NCBI GenBank assembly: GCA_030633225.1
Contig: DAOVTF010000110.1
Span: 1-6,760 of the forward strand
From: Flavobacteriaceae bacterium
GTDB lineage: Bacteria > Bacteroidota > Bacteroidia > Flavobacteriales > Flavobacteriaceae
Direction: 5' to 3'
DNA length: 6,760 nt
The notes beneath the pieces were generated by a model. It saw nothing but the letters and a program-made list of their open reading frames with translations. It ran no database searches and was not told the DNA's origin. Positions 1 through 6,760 of this stretch are shown piece after piece. Made by a program: the position numbers and the translations under genes. Positions within the stretch are counted from its first letter, which is position 1; each line of letters opens with the position of its first letter.

Positions 1-568
1 AATCAATAACCGTTTTTAACATAAAACGGTCAACCTGAGCTTCCGGTAATGGATAAGTTCCTTCTTGCTCAATTGGGTTTTGTGTAGCCATTACCATAAA
101 TGGCTCGGGTAATTTAAAAGTGGTATCTCCAATAGTTACCTGGTGCTCTTGCATAGCTTCTAATAATGCCGATTGCACTTTTGCCGGTGCTCGGTTGATC
201 TCATCAGCTAAAACAAAATTTGCAAAAATTGGTCCTTTTTTAATAGAAAAATCATTGATCTTCATATTATAAATCATGGTACCAATAACATCGGCCGGTA
301 ATAAATCAGGAGTAAATTGTATTCGACTAAAAGACCCTTTAACCGCTTTTGCTAAAGTGTTAATTGCCAATGTTTTTGCTAATCCAGGAACACCTTCCAA
401 TAATATGTGCCCATTTCCTAGCAATCCTATAAGCAATCTTTCTATCATGTGCTTTTGCCCTACAATTACTTTGTTCATTTCGAACTGTAACAAGTCAATA
501 AAAGCACTTTCTTTTTCTATTTTTTCATTGATAGCTCTAATATCAATATTTGTGTTTTGTATATCCAT
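1..568 (-). CDS. MoxR-family AAA+ ATPase, C-terminus cut off by the window edge
   Basis: Seen: an open frame of 189 codons from the ATG at 568-566 to the left edge. Residues 59-66 (GVPGLAKT) form Walker A. Residues 118-128 ([11 protein letters not shown]) form Walker B with the MoxR-typical ADEINRAP. Residues 160-165 (MATQNP) are sensor 1, followed by [14 protein letters not shown] with the arginine expected for the finger. [13 protein letters not shown] (82-94) is also characteristic of the family. Known: MoxR ATPases act in the cytoplasm as chaperone-like remodelers, helping to mature or activate protein complexes. In Bacteroidota they are often followed by DUF58 and Bat (von Willebrand A domain) genes, which would lie beyond the left edge here. 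Missing are the C-terminal lid residues, roughly the last 130 by family length. The start is preceded by an A/T-rich leader with no Shine-Dalgarno, as is usual in Bacteroidota. The gene is separated from panB by a terminator and has its own likely promoter. Family assignment is very secure; the client protein is unknown. Confidence 0.95.
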   Translation of the reverse strand, partial: MDIQNTNIDIRAINEKIEKESAFIDLLQFEMNKVIVGQKHMIERLLIGLLGNGHILLEGVPGLAKTLAINTLAKAVKGSFSRIQFTPDLLPADVIGTMIYNMKINDFSIKKGPIFANFVLADEINRAPAKVQSALLEAMQEHQVTIGDTTFKLPEPFMVMATQNPIEQEGTYPLPEAQVDRFMLKTVID

Positions 569-613
569 TTATATTGTAAAAATAAAATTAATCTTAAAAT
601 ACTACAAGGGCAA

Positions 614-621
614 CAAATCTA
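614..621 (-). promoter_or_regulatory. Putative Bacteroidota -7 promoter element for the MoxR gene
   Basis: Read on the minus strand, the eight bases are TAGATTTG, an exact match to the TAnnTTTG -7 element of Bacteroidota sigma factors. The element lies just after the panB terminator. It would place the transcript start near 608 and give a leader of about 40 bases before the ATG at 568. I see no TTG/TTTG -33 element 19-21 bases upstream, so the match is only half a promoter. Position and spacing support it; in such AT-rich DNA a chance match is possible. Confidence 0.4.
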
Positions 622-672
622 ATGGATTGGTTGGTTTTATCTTGTTAAAATTTGGTTAAATGTCAAAAATTA

Positions 673-698
673 AAAAACTCACTAAAAAGTGAGTTTTT
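673..698 (-). terminator. Rho-independent terminator after panB
   Basis: Two perfect 11-base arms (AAAAACTCACT and AGTGAGTTTTT) flank a four-base loop, beginning 17 bases after the panB stop codon. On the minus strand the stem core ACTCACT/AGTGAGT is followed by a run of T, giving the stem plus U-tract of an intrinsic terminator. Because the arms carry A and T runs on both ends, the element is nearly symmetric and could also stop plus-strand transcription. It separates the helicase-cvpA-panB unit from the MoxR gene. Confidence 0.85.
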
Positions 699-715
699 AC
701 ATTGATTTATGCAAT

Positions 716-1534
716 TTAATATAGCTCTTCCTTATTAGGGAAATCTCTAGATTTTACATCATTGATATAATTTTTAAATGCATCTCCCATTTCGACATAT
801 AAATCTAAATATCTTCTTAAAAATCTCGGGCTAAATTCATGAGTCATTCCTAACATATCATGTGTAACTAAAACCTGGCCGTCAACACCATCTCCAGCTC
901 CAATTCCTATAACAGGTATTGTTAAGCTCTCTGCTATTTCTTTTGCTAATTTTGATGGTACTTTTTCTAAAACTAAAGCAAAGCAACCTAATTCTTCTAG
1001 TAATTTGGCGTCTTTTTTTAATTTTTCAGCCTCTTCTTCTTCTTTTGCCCTAACGGTATAAGTTCCAAATTTATAAATAGATTGTGGAGTTAAACCCAAA
1101 TGCCCCATTACAGGAATTCCAGCTGATAAAATTCTGGTAATTGATTCAGCTATTTCTTCACCTCCTTCAAGTTTTACCGAATGACCTCCGGATTCTTTCA
1201 TAATTCTAATAGCAGATGACAGAGCTAATTTTGAATTCCCTTGATATGTTCCGAAAGGTAAATCAACAACAACCAAACATCTTTCTATAGCTCGAATAAC
1301 AGAAGATGCATGATAAATCATTTGATCTAAAGTTATTGGTAAGGTAGTTTCATGACCTGCCATAACATTAGATGCCGAATCTCCAACTAAAATAATGTCA
1401 ATTCCAGCATGATCTACAATTTTTGCCATTGTATAATCATAGGCCGTTAGCATGGCAATTTTTTCACCATTAGCTTTCATTTCAACTACTGATTTAGTAG
1501 TAATTCTTTTATACTCTTTTTTTATTGCCGACAT
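716..1534 (-). CDS. panB: 3-methyl-2-oxobutanoate hydroxymethyltransferase (ketopantoate hydroxymethyltransferase)
   Basis: Known function: transfers a hydroxymethyl group from 5,10-methylene-tetrahydrofolate to alpha-ketoisovalerate, giving ketopantoate, the first committed step of pantothenate and CoA synthesis, in the cytoplasm. Seen: 272 residues, close to the family's usual 260-280, spanning the whole TIM-barrel enzyme. The metal ligands are present: D52 in VGDS, D91 in DLPFG and E123 in KLEGG. So is the catalytic glutamate, E190 in LVLEKVP. LTAYDY (29-34), GHLGLTPQ (144-151) and GIGAG (210-214) are family signatures. A Glu-rich stretch (residues 165-168), encoded by CTT repeats, sits on a surface helix before the catalytic Glu. 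The ATG at 1534-1532 has an A-rich leader (TTTAAAAGT) and no Shine-Dalgarno. The gene begins 31 bases after the cvpA-like gene and ends in a strong terminator, so it is the last gene of its unit. No panC or panD is visible. No key residue is missing; the assignment is secure. Confidence 0.98.
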   Translation of the reverse strand: MSAIKKEYKRITTKSVVEMKANGEKIAMLTAYDYTMAKIVDHAGIDIILVGDSASNVMAGHETTLPITLDQMIYHASSVIRAIERCLVVVDLPFGTYQGNSKLALSSAIRIMKESGGHSVKLEGGEEIAESITRILSAGIPVMGHLGLTPQSIYKFGTYTVRAKEEEEAEKLKKDAKLLEELGCFALVLEKVPSKLAKEIAESLTIPVIGIGAGDGVDGQVLVTHDMLGMTHEFSPRFLRRYLDLYVEMGDAFKNYINDVKSRDFPNKEELY

Positions 1535-1543
1535 ACTTTTAAA

Positions 1544-1558
1544 TTTTGCTTAGCAAAA
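1544..1558. repeat. Short inverted repeat just upstream of panB
   Basis: TTTTGCT and AGCAAAA are perfect 7-base arms around a single central base, in the 31-base gap between the cvpA-like stop and the panB ATG, ending 10 bases before that start. As RNA it would form only a weak 6-bp hairpin with a three-base loop and no following U-tract, so it is not a good terminator. A protein-binding site or a small structure affecting panB initiation is possible, but an A/T-dominated palindrome this short may be chance. Confidence 0.4.
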
Positions 1559-1565
1559 ATAACAA

Positions 1566-2069
1566 TTATTTTTGATTAGGTTTTTCGACTACTTTAATCA
1601 ATTTTGGAAATATTGTAGGAGCCAAGTTTTTTATGGGTTCAAACAGCACTGACTCTTTAGCTTCCTCTTTTTTCAAAAACGATATGGAACTATTTATTTG
1701 ATCATAAACTAAAAACACAACACTTAAAATTAATGCATATTTTAAAATTCCAAAAACAGCTCCTAAAATTTTATTAAATATTCCTAAGGAAGCGGTTTCA
1801 GCAATTTTTGTCAAGCCTTTACCTAGAAAAGCCAAGCCTAAAAGTATTGCAAAAAAAGTTCCAGCAAAGGCAACAATTTGTATCATTGATTCATCCCAGG
1901 TCAATCTGCTTTTTAATATGTTGGCTAAAAAGTGAGAAAAATGGAGCGCTCCATAAACCCCTAAAATTAAACCAACTAACGAAGTTATTTCTACAAATAG
2001 GCCTTTCATTAACCCTCTAAATAACCCAAAAAGTAAAATAACTGCTATAATTACATCTATTGAATTCAT
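1566..2069 (-). CDS. CvpA-family inner-membrane protein
   Basis: Seen: 167 residues with four hydrophobic segments at about 4-20, 25-43, 62-83 and 100-122, then a charged tail. The N-terminus (MNSIDVIIAVILLFGLFRGLM) carries the family pattern of a first membrane helix ending in a short RG...KG turn, leading directly into the second helix. The proline-containing tail around residues 141-155 resembles Bacteroidota members. Known: the family is named for E. coli CvpA, needed for colicin V production, but most members are widespread envelope proteins of uncertain function, linked to cell-envelope maintenance; no bacteriocin role should be assumed. The ATG at 2069-2067 overlaps the TGA stop of the upstream helicase gene as ATGA, which suggests translational coupling. 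panB follows after 31 bases. Length and topology fit the family. The family call is secure; the precise role is not known. Confidence 0.88.
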   Translation of the reverse strand: MNSIDVIIAVILLFGLFRGLMKGLFVEITSLVGLILGVYGALHFSHFLANILKSRLTWDESMIQIVAFAGTFFAILLGLAFLGKGLTKIAETASLGIFNKILGAVFGILKYALILSVVFLVYDQINSSISFLKKEEAKESVLFEPIKNLAPTIFPKLIKVVEKPNQK

Positions 2070-5000
2070 ACTATATTTTTTATTGTAATCTGGTTATCTA
2101 TATAAACCAAATATTTATCAGCTACACTAAAATTCATTTGTTGTAAAACTAGTGTATATTTATTAATTTGATGAATATGTTTTTTATCTGCATTTCCTGT
2201 TTTATAATCAATAATTGTCACATTATTTCCATCAAAAATCAAACGATCTGGTATTATTATTTGTTTATCCTCGGTTAGTATTTCTCTTTCTGTCGTTACA
2301 GTTTTACTATCGTCATAATAAGTTTTTAATTGCTCATGATTAACAATTTCAAGAATAATACTCTCAATTCTTGCATAATCTTTTTTATCTAATAATCCAT
2401 TGATTATGTATTGATTCATTACTTTATTAATATCCTTTTCAGATATAATTTTAGCCATTATTTCATGAATTAAATTTCCAAATTTTATAGCATCTCCTCT
2501 TTCAGTATCCCATAATAAATCAGAATTTGCAACAATATTAATACTATGGTCTTGCCATGAAGTACTAATAAATTCATTTTGAATTTCTGTTTTTAACACC
2601 TCTTTTTCTTTATTTGAAAGTCTTTTGTTTTGTCCAAATTCATAAATTAGTTTCCCTTGCTCCCATATTCCAGAGTTTTTTAAATAATCAATAAAAAAAT
2701 GAGAGTAAAGCTTGAGTTTGTCTTTTGATTCTCTATTTTCAGAAATGATATATAACTGCTCTTTTGCACGAGTTAATGTTACATATAATAAATTAAAATT
2801 ATCTAACTCTAATTCTTTTTGTTGCTCATTATAAATTTCTTTACCATAATCTCCTGTATTTTCAATACTTGAAGATGAATTTACCAAAATACTTTCAAAC
2901 CCGTTATAATCTTTTTTATTTAATTTATCATACCAAGCTTTTGGATCTAATTGTTTATAAATATCTAAATCATAAGGGAAAATAACCACAGGAAATTCTA
3001 ATCCTTTTGATTTGTGAATGGTCATAATTTGAACTGCATCCTTATTGTTTGATGCAACAATACTCAATTTCTCTTTTTTCTGATTCCAATATTCTAAAAA
3101 ATCAATATTATTCTGTGATTTTCTTTGCTTGAATTCAAAAACAAAATCCAAGAAAAACTGTAAATAAGCATCCGATTCTTCAGTTAATTTAAAACTTCTA
3201 ATTATTTCTTCAATACTTTCATAAAACGGACTTTGATCAAAATTTTTAACTGCATAAAATATTTGATATTTCTCTAAATATTTAAAGAATTTATCTTGCT
3301 CTAAATTGACAATTTTACTTATAAAATCGTGTTTATCTATTTCAATTATAAGGTGATGGTATAAAAAATCTAACAAATCGAATTTAGCATCGTCATTATC
3401 TTTTTCCTTTAAAAAACTCAATAAATTGATTATAAAATCAACTTTAGAATTGTTTTTAATTAATAAGGTTTCTGAACTAACTATTTCAACTCCTCTTTCT
3501 GTAAGATAATTTGCAATGGTAATACCGTTTGCCTTTTTTCTTACTAAAATACTAATCTCATTTCTCTCAAATTCTCCATCTAAACTTATTATAGTTTCAT
3601 AAACCTTTTCAGGAAAAATTTGATCTCTTTCTTCAACATTTTTACATTCTTCAATAAAATTTATTTGCACATAACCACCTTCTTTTTTATTCAAGTTTTG
3701 ATCGTTTCCAATTTTATATAAATTTTGATATTCCTCCTTTAAAAAATATTTAGAAATGTGTGTGAAAAATTTATTGTTAAAATCAATAATTTCAGAATAA
3801 CTTCTATAGTTTGTGTCTAAATTTTTTAATTTCTTTTTTATCAGAAATGGATTAATTGATTTTAAGTTTCCTTCACTAGATAAGTTAATAAACTGTTCTG
3901 CTTTACCTCCTCTCCATCTATAAATTGCTTGTTTTGCATCACCTACTAAAAGCAGACTTGAATTTTCTTCACTTAGAACATTATCTATTAACGGAATTAA
4001 ATTTTCCCATTGTAAAACAGAAGTGTCCTGCATTTCATCAATAAAATAATGCTTAAATTTTTCACCTATTTTTTCATAAATAAAAGCTGCAGGTTGTTCG
4101 CGTAAATGATTACTTATAATTTGATTAAACTCAGCATTTAATCTAATATTATTGTCTTTTTTAATTTCTTCTAAAACTTTATTAATAACATTTATAATTG
4201 CCAAAGGAATTAAATTTTTTAAAAGAATTGTTTTCAAAAGATAGCTTTGATGCAATTCTTTTGATTCTTCATATAGATCGATCAGACTAACTAAAACACT
4301 ATCTATTTTTGATTTTACTTCTTCCGGCTTCCCTTTAGTATAAAACATTTGAGCTTCTATACTTTTTGCTAAACCTTTATCTTTAGCAAAACTAATTTTT
4401 GGAATGTCAGTTATCAAGTTTTGAAAAAACTTAGGAAATTGACTATAATAAAAGTCCTTATAATCAATGTCAAGATCATCAATTATTTCCAATCCTTTCT
4501 TTCCTATTTCAGAAAAATGTTTTTCAGTTTCTTTTTGCCTCTGTTTTAGATTTTTTTCTAAGACTTTAAAGTCCGCTATACTTTTATTTTCTAATTTTTG
4601 AATTTCACTAGTATGGTTTTCATTTACTAAAAGCTTTGAAATCTCATACAATTCTCTGCTAATATCCCAAGATTTATCCTCGAGAGTTTTTTGTTTTGCA
4701 AACTCAACAAGAATATTTGTTAGTTCTTTATCAATCCCAATCTTAGAAACAACAACATCAATAGCTTCTTTTAAGATAGAATCAGTATCTAATTCTACTT
4801 CAAAATCTAAGGACATGCCTAAATCATACGCAAAAGACTTGATTAATTTATTGGTAAAACTGTCAATAGTTTTAATATGAAAAGCTGAATAGTTTTGAAG
4901 AATATTTTGGAGAATATTTTTAGCTTTTTTTTGAATAATTTCCTCGCTTAATCCAGTTTCTTTAACAATGGTTTCAAACATGTCATTTGACCCTATCTCT

Positions 5001-5212
5001 AAATTCTTTTTTGAAAACTCTTGCAAATTTACTAAAACACGTTCTTTCATTTCGCCAGCCGCTTTGTTGGTAAAAGTTATGGCAAGGATCTTTTGAAATA
5101 AAAAACATTCATTGCTCTGCAATAATAATTTAAGATACTCCTTAACTAATGTAAAGGTTTTCCCACTTCCCGCAGAGGCATTATAAACTTGAAAAGATGT
5201 TTGGTTTTGCAC
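2066..5212 (-). CDS. addA: AddA/RecB-type UvrD-superfamily DNA helicase with C-terminal PD-(D/E)XK nuclease
   Basis: Seen: 1048 residues with all superfamily 1A helicase motifs in order. These are Walker A ASAGSGKT (12-19), Ia ITFTNKAAGEMKER (45-58), a TIDSF motif (115-119), II FIDEMQDTS (390-398), III LLVGDAKQAIYRWRGG (421-436), IV LDTNYRS (465-471), V IMTIHKSKGLEFPVV (729-743) and VI LLYVTLTRAKEQLYI (808-822). The C-terminus is a complete RecB-type nuclease: H916 in GNLIHEIMA, D989 in IPDR, D1002 and K1004 in IDYKTG, then QINKY (1015-1019). There are only two cysteines, so no iron-sulfur cluster of the AddB type. Known: such enzymes, with an AddB partner, unwind and degrade DNA from double-strand breaks to start RecA-dependent repair; Bacteroidota generally use AddAB. 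No addB-like gene is visible here. The start is a GTG at 5212-5210; no ATG lies in frame between it and the upstream in-frame stop, and Walker A at residue 12 fits the family. Slightly shorter than typical AddA (about 1200). AddA versus another RecB-like subfamily is inferred. Confidence 0.9.
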   Translation of the reverse strand: MQNQTSFQVYNASAGSGKTFTLVKEYLKLLLQSNECFLFQKILAITFTNKAAGEMKERVLVNLQEFSKKNLEIGSNDMFETIVKETGLSEEIIQKKAKNILQNILQNYSAFHIKTIDSFTNKLIKSFAYDLGMSLDFEVELDTDSILKEAIDVVVSKIGIDKELTNILVEFAKQKTLEDKSWDISRELYEISKLLVNENHTSEIQKLENKSIADFKVLEKNLKQRQKETEKHFSEIGKKGLEIIDDLDIDYKDFYYSQFPKFFQNLITDIPKISFAKDKGLAKSIEAQMFYTKGKPEEVKSKIDSVLVSLIDLYEESKELHQSYLLKTILLKNLIPLAIINVINKVLEEIKKDNNIRLNAEFNQIISNHLREQPAAFIYEKIGEKFKHYFIDEMQDTSVLQWENLIPLIDNVLSEENSSLLLVGDAKQAIYRWRGGKAEQFINLSSEGNLKSINPFLIKKKLKNLDTNYRSYSEIIDFNNKFFTHISKYFLKEEYQNLYKIGNDQNLNKKEGGYVQINFIEECKNVEERDQIFPEKVYETIISLDGEFERNEISILVRKKANGITIANYLTERGVEIVSSETLLIKNNSKVDFIINLLSFLKEKDNDDAKFDLLDFLYHHLIIEIDKHDFISKIVNLEQDKFFKYLEKYQIFYAVKNFDQSPFYESIEEIIRSFKLTEESDAYLQFFLDFVFEFKQRKSQNNIDFLEYWNQKKEKLSIVASNNKDAVQIMTIHKSKGLEFPVVIFPYDLDIYKQLDPKAWYDKLNKKDYNGFESILVNSSSSIENTGDYGKEIYNEQQKELELDNFNLLYVTLTRAKEQLYIISENRESKDKLKLYSHFFIDYLKNSGIWEQGKLIYEFGQNKRLSNKEKEVLKTEIQNEFISTSWQDHSINIVANSDLLWDTERGDAIKFGNLIHEIMAKIISEKDINKVMNQYIINGLLDKKDYARIESIILEIVNHEQLKTYYDDSKTVTTEREILTEDKQIIIPDRLIFDGNNVTIIDYKTGNADKKHIHQINKYTLVLQQMNFSVADKYLVYIDNQITIKNIV

Positions 5213-5245
5213 AAGTTTTATTTTGTATAAAAGTAATGAAAATAA

Positions 5246-5278
5246 GTAATAATATATTGTACCAAATATGTTTACTAC
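5246..5278 (-). terminator. Possible AT-rich hairpin terminator after feoB
   Basis: In the 75-base gap between the feoB stop (5290-5288) and the helicase GTG, the minus strand can fold GTAGTAA against TTATTAC (seven pairs, one G-U). After a small internal loop it continues ATATT against AATAT, with a six-base TGGTAC tip. The 3' side is followed by TTATTTTCATTACTTTT, a U-rich tail. That is the layout of a weak intrinsic terminator, starting 10 bases after the feoB stop. The stem is poor in G and C, so termination may be partial and the helicase may be read through from feoB. No clear promoter is seen in the same gap. Confidence 0.35.
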
Positions 5279-5287
5279 CTATTTCAA

Positions 5288-6706
5288 TTAAAAGATAATC
5301 CTCCAAACTTGTGCCACTAAAAAAGTAATTATTAAACCCATAATTACTGGTAAAATAGAAGCAACAACTGTCCATTTTACACTGTTGGTTTCTTTATAAA
5401 TGGTATAGATCGTGGTACTACATGGGTTGTGTAATAAACTAAATAACATTAGATTAACTGCTGTAAGTAAGGTCCATCCTCCTGCTTTTAAAATATCTCC
5501 TGTTGCATTTGCTGAATCTAATTCAAACATCACTCCTGCTCCCTCACCTCCAGATATTCCAACTACCATAACCGTTAACATTAAAATAGTTGGAATAACA
5601 ATTTCATTTGCCGGAATTGCAACAATATATGCTAGTAAAATAACTCCGTTAAGACCTAAAAGAAATCCAAAACCATCTAATGAATTGATAACCCAAGCAG
5701 CGATACTTTGGTCGCCAATATAAATATTTGAAATCAACCAAATTACCGCTCCAGCAGGAGCTGCAAAAACAATGGCTCTCCATAAAACAATTAAAGTTCT
5801 ATCAATCAAAGAGGTGTAAACTGTTTTCCAAAATCTTGGCGGGCGATAAGGTGGTAATTCTAAATTAAAAGTAGAAACTTCACCTTTTAAAACTGTTTTG
5901 GATAATGCCCAAGACACCAAAAACATAAAAAATATACCTAAAATTGCAATACTAATAACAGCAGATAATGATGCAATACCCGAAAACGATTCCGGTACCA
6001 CGGCACCAATAAAAATAGTTGCAATTAAAATTTGTGTTGGCCAACGACCATTACACAAGGAAAAATTATTGGTGATAATTGCAATTAAGCGTTCTCTTGG
6101 ACTATCAATAATTCGTGTGGCAACAACACCAGCCGCGTTACAACCAAAACCCATACTCATGGTTAAAGCTTGTTTACCATGAGCACCTGATTTTCTAAAT
6201 AATTCATCCATATTAAAAGCTACTCTTGGTAAATATCCAAAATCTTCTAATAAAGTGAACATAGGAAAAAAAATAGCCATTGGAGGTAACATTACTGCAA
6301 TTACCCAAGCTACTGCCAAATAAACACCATCAATTAAAAAACCATCTAACCACCAAGGCATACCAATACTTGATGCCAAGTTTTTTAATACAGGATGTAT
6401 ATTATTTAATAATAGATCGGCTAACATTGCTGATGGATAATTTGCTCCTTCAATAGTCAACCAAAGAATTACACCTAAAATTAAAAACATGATAGGGAAA
6501 CCCCAAGTTTTACTTGTTACAATCTTATCAATTTTACGATCTAATCTAAATCGTATATTTTGATTTTCTACACTAACAGAACCCTTAGCAATCTCTGAAG
6601 CATCAGCATAAATTCCTTCAGCCAGATTATCATGAAAATCGTCGCCAATTTGCCACCTTAAATCATTGGAAAGGTCTATAATTTTATCTATTGAATTGTC
6701 ATCCAT
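5288..6706 (-). CDS. feoB: Ferrous iron transporter FeoB, membrane-domain portion (frame broken from its N-terminal part)
   Basis: Known function: FeoB is the inner-membrane Fe(II) importer, with a cytoplasmic N-terminal GTPase domain and a C-terminal pore made of two Gate repeats. Seen: 472 residues from the ATG at 6706-6704. Residues 1-65 resemble the helical linker after the G domain. Many hydrophobic helices follow, from about residue 68 to the C-terminus. Signature motifs include [15 protein letters not shown] (186-200), [11 protein letters not shown] (213-223, first Gate region), [12 protein letters not shown] (365-376) and [15 protein letters not shown] (426-440, second Gate region). 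This is the CNGR/PCSTT variant common in Bacteroidota and Firmicutes rather than the E. coli type. No G-domain motif lies in this frame: an in-frame TAA at 6730-6728 closes it upstream. The missing N-terminal part continues in another frame (see 6708-6760). Everything after the break is intact, so the damage, if real, is recent or tolerated. The ATG marks the most likely restart; a TTG at 6715 is also in frame. Confidence 0.9.
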   Translation of the reverse strand: MDDNSIDKIIDLSNDLRWQIGDDFHDNLAEGIYADASEIAKGSVSVENQNIRFRLDRKIDKIVTSKTWGFPIMFLILGVILWLTIEGANYPSAMLADLLLNNIHPVLKNLASSIGMPWWLDGFLIDGVYLAVAWVIAVMLPPMAIFFPMFTLLEDFGYLPRVAFNMDELFRKSGAHGKQALTMSMGFGCNAAGVVATRIIDSPRERLIAIITNNFSLCNGRWPTQILIATIFIGAVVPESFSGIASLSAVISIAILGIFFMFLVSWALSKTVLKGEVSTFNLELPPYRPPRFWKTVYTSLIDRTLIVLWRAIVFAAPAGAVIWLISNIYIGDQSIAAWVINSLDGFGFLLGLNGVILLAYIVAIPANEIVIPTILMLTVMVVGISGGEGAGVMFELDSANATGDILKAGGWTLLTAVNLMLFSLLHNPCSTTIYTIYKETNSVKWTVVASILPVIMGLIITFLVAQVWRIIF

Positions 6707-6707
6707 T

Positions 6708-6760
6708 TTAAACAAATTCTCCAGCTTTTAAAGCATTAATAATTTTGTTATCTCCCTCTA
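6708..6760 (-). CDS. feoB: End of the upstream FeoB frame (G-domain side), stops at the frame break
   Basis: Reading in from the right edge, 16 complete codons give [16 protein letters not shown], then TAA at 6710-6708. The partial codon before them ends in TA, compatible with leucine. The stretch resembles the KLLEGD segment that follows the GTPase domain in FeoB, so this should be the tail of the N-terminal half of the same protein. The stop is followed by one base and then the ATG of the membrane portion (TAAAATG). Removing one T from the TTT at 6712-6710 would read GTT AAA ATG and join both halves into one protein (...GEFVKMDDN...). The identification rests on this short stretch and on the continuation beyond it; the G domain itself is outside the window. 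Confidence 0.7.
   Translation of the reverse strand, partial: EGDNKIINALKAGEFV

Noticed and set aside
276..659. Open frame of 127 codons on the plus strand
   Set aside because: It lies opposite the conserved MoxR ATPase core for most of its length, has no recognisable domain and no leader signals; it is a shadow of the minus-strand gene.
1031..1046. CTT-type microsatellite inside panB
   Set aside because: Only about four repeat units, in frame and encoding a plausible Glu-rich surface helix; not a credible phase-variation tract.
1554..1561. TATTTTTG as a true panB promoter
   Set aside because: There is no -33 element at the right distance and the leader would be very short; the match is expected by chance in such AT-rich DNA. 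Kept only as part of a low-interest finding.
1808..2020. Plus-strand open frame of 70 codons
   Set aside because: It is fully opposite the CvpA-family gene and has no recognisable features of its own.
1566..2069. A colicin V / bacteriocin production locus
   Set aside because: The family name is historical. No precursor peptide, exporter or immunity gene is present, and the protein family is widespread in non-producers.
2066..5212. A phage-defence helicase-nuclease system
   Set aside because: The protein has the full AddA/RecB domain order, and its neighbours are housekeeping genes. No second defence-type gene, mobile element or restriction component is nearby.
5181..5375. Minus-strand open frame of 64 codons bridging the feoB end and the helicase start
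   Set aside because: It overlaps both conserved coding ends in another frame, and its composition looks like chance translation of AT-rich DNA.
5412..6182. Two plus-strand open frames (5412-5723 and 5898-6182)
   Set aside because: Both are opposite the FeoB membrane domain, whose motifs are conserved on the minus strand.

Overview
The window is AT-rich, and every supported gene lies on the minus strand, so transcription runs from high to low coordinates. Start codons mostly lack a Shine-Dalgarno sequence and have A/T-rich leaders. One leader carries a good match to the Bacteroidota -7 promoter element (TAnnTTTG). Together with the kinds of proteins encoded, this points to a member of the Bacteroidota, most likely a flavobacterium. 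That is an inference from style and protein families, not a proven placement.

Layout in order of transcription (right to left). At 6760-5288 lies the C-terminal, membrane-embedded two-thirds of a ferrous iron transporter FeoB. The reading frame breaks near 6710, inside the linker between the (off-window) G domain and the membrane domain. A 75-bp gap with an AT-rich hairpin follows. Next comes a three-gene cluster: an AddA/RecB-type helicase-nuclease of 1048 residues (5212-2066, GTG start), a CvpA-family membrane protein (2069-1566) whose ATG overlaps the helicase stop codon by four bases, and panB (1534-716), the first committed enzyme of pantothenate/CoA synthesis. A clear, nearly symmetric hairpin terminator (698-673) closes this cluster. 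After it, a likely promoter at 621-614 drives a MoxR-family AAA+ ATPase that starts at 568 and runs off the left edge with its ATPase core intact.

The genes look like ordinary chromosomal housekeeping genes: iron uptake, double-strand-break repair, an envelope protein, vitamin synthesis and a chaperone-like ATPase. The helicase, CvpA and PanB share an apparent transcription unit but no obvious pathway. I found no mobile element, RNA gene, CRISPR array or convincing new system. The observation most worth a second look is the broken feoB frame, which may be a sequencing error, a real mutation, a gene fission with coupled restart, or recoding. No stretch longer than about 150 bp lacks a gene.
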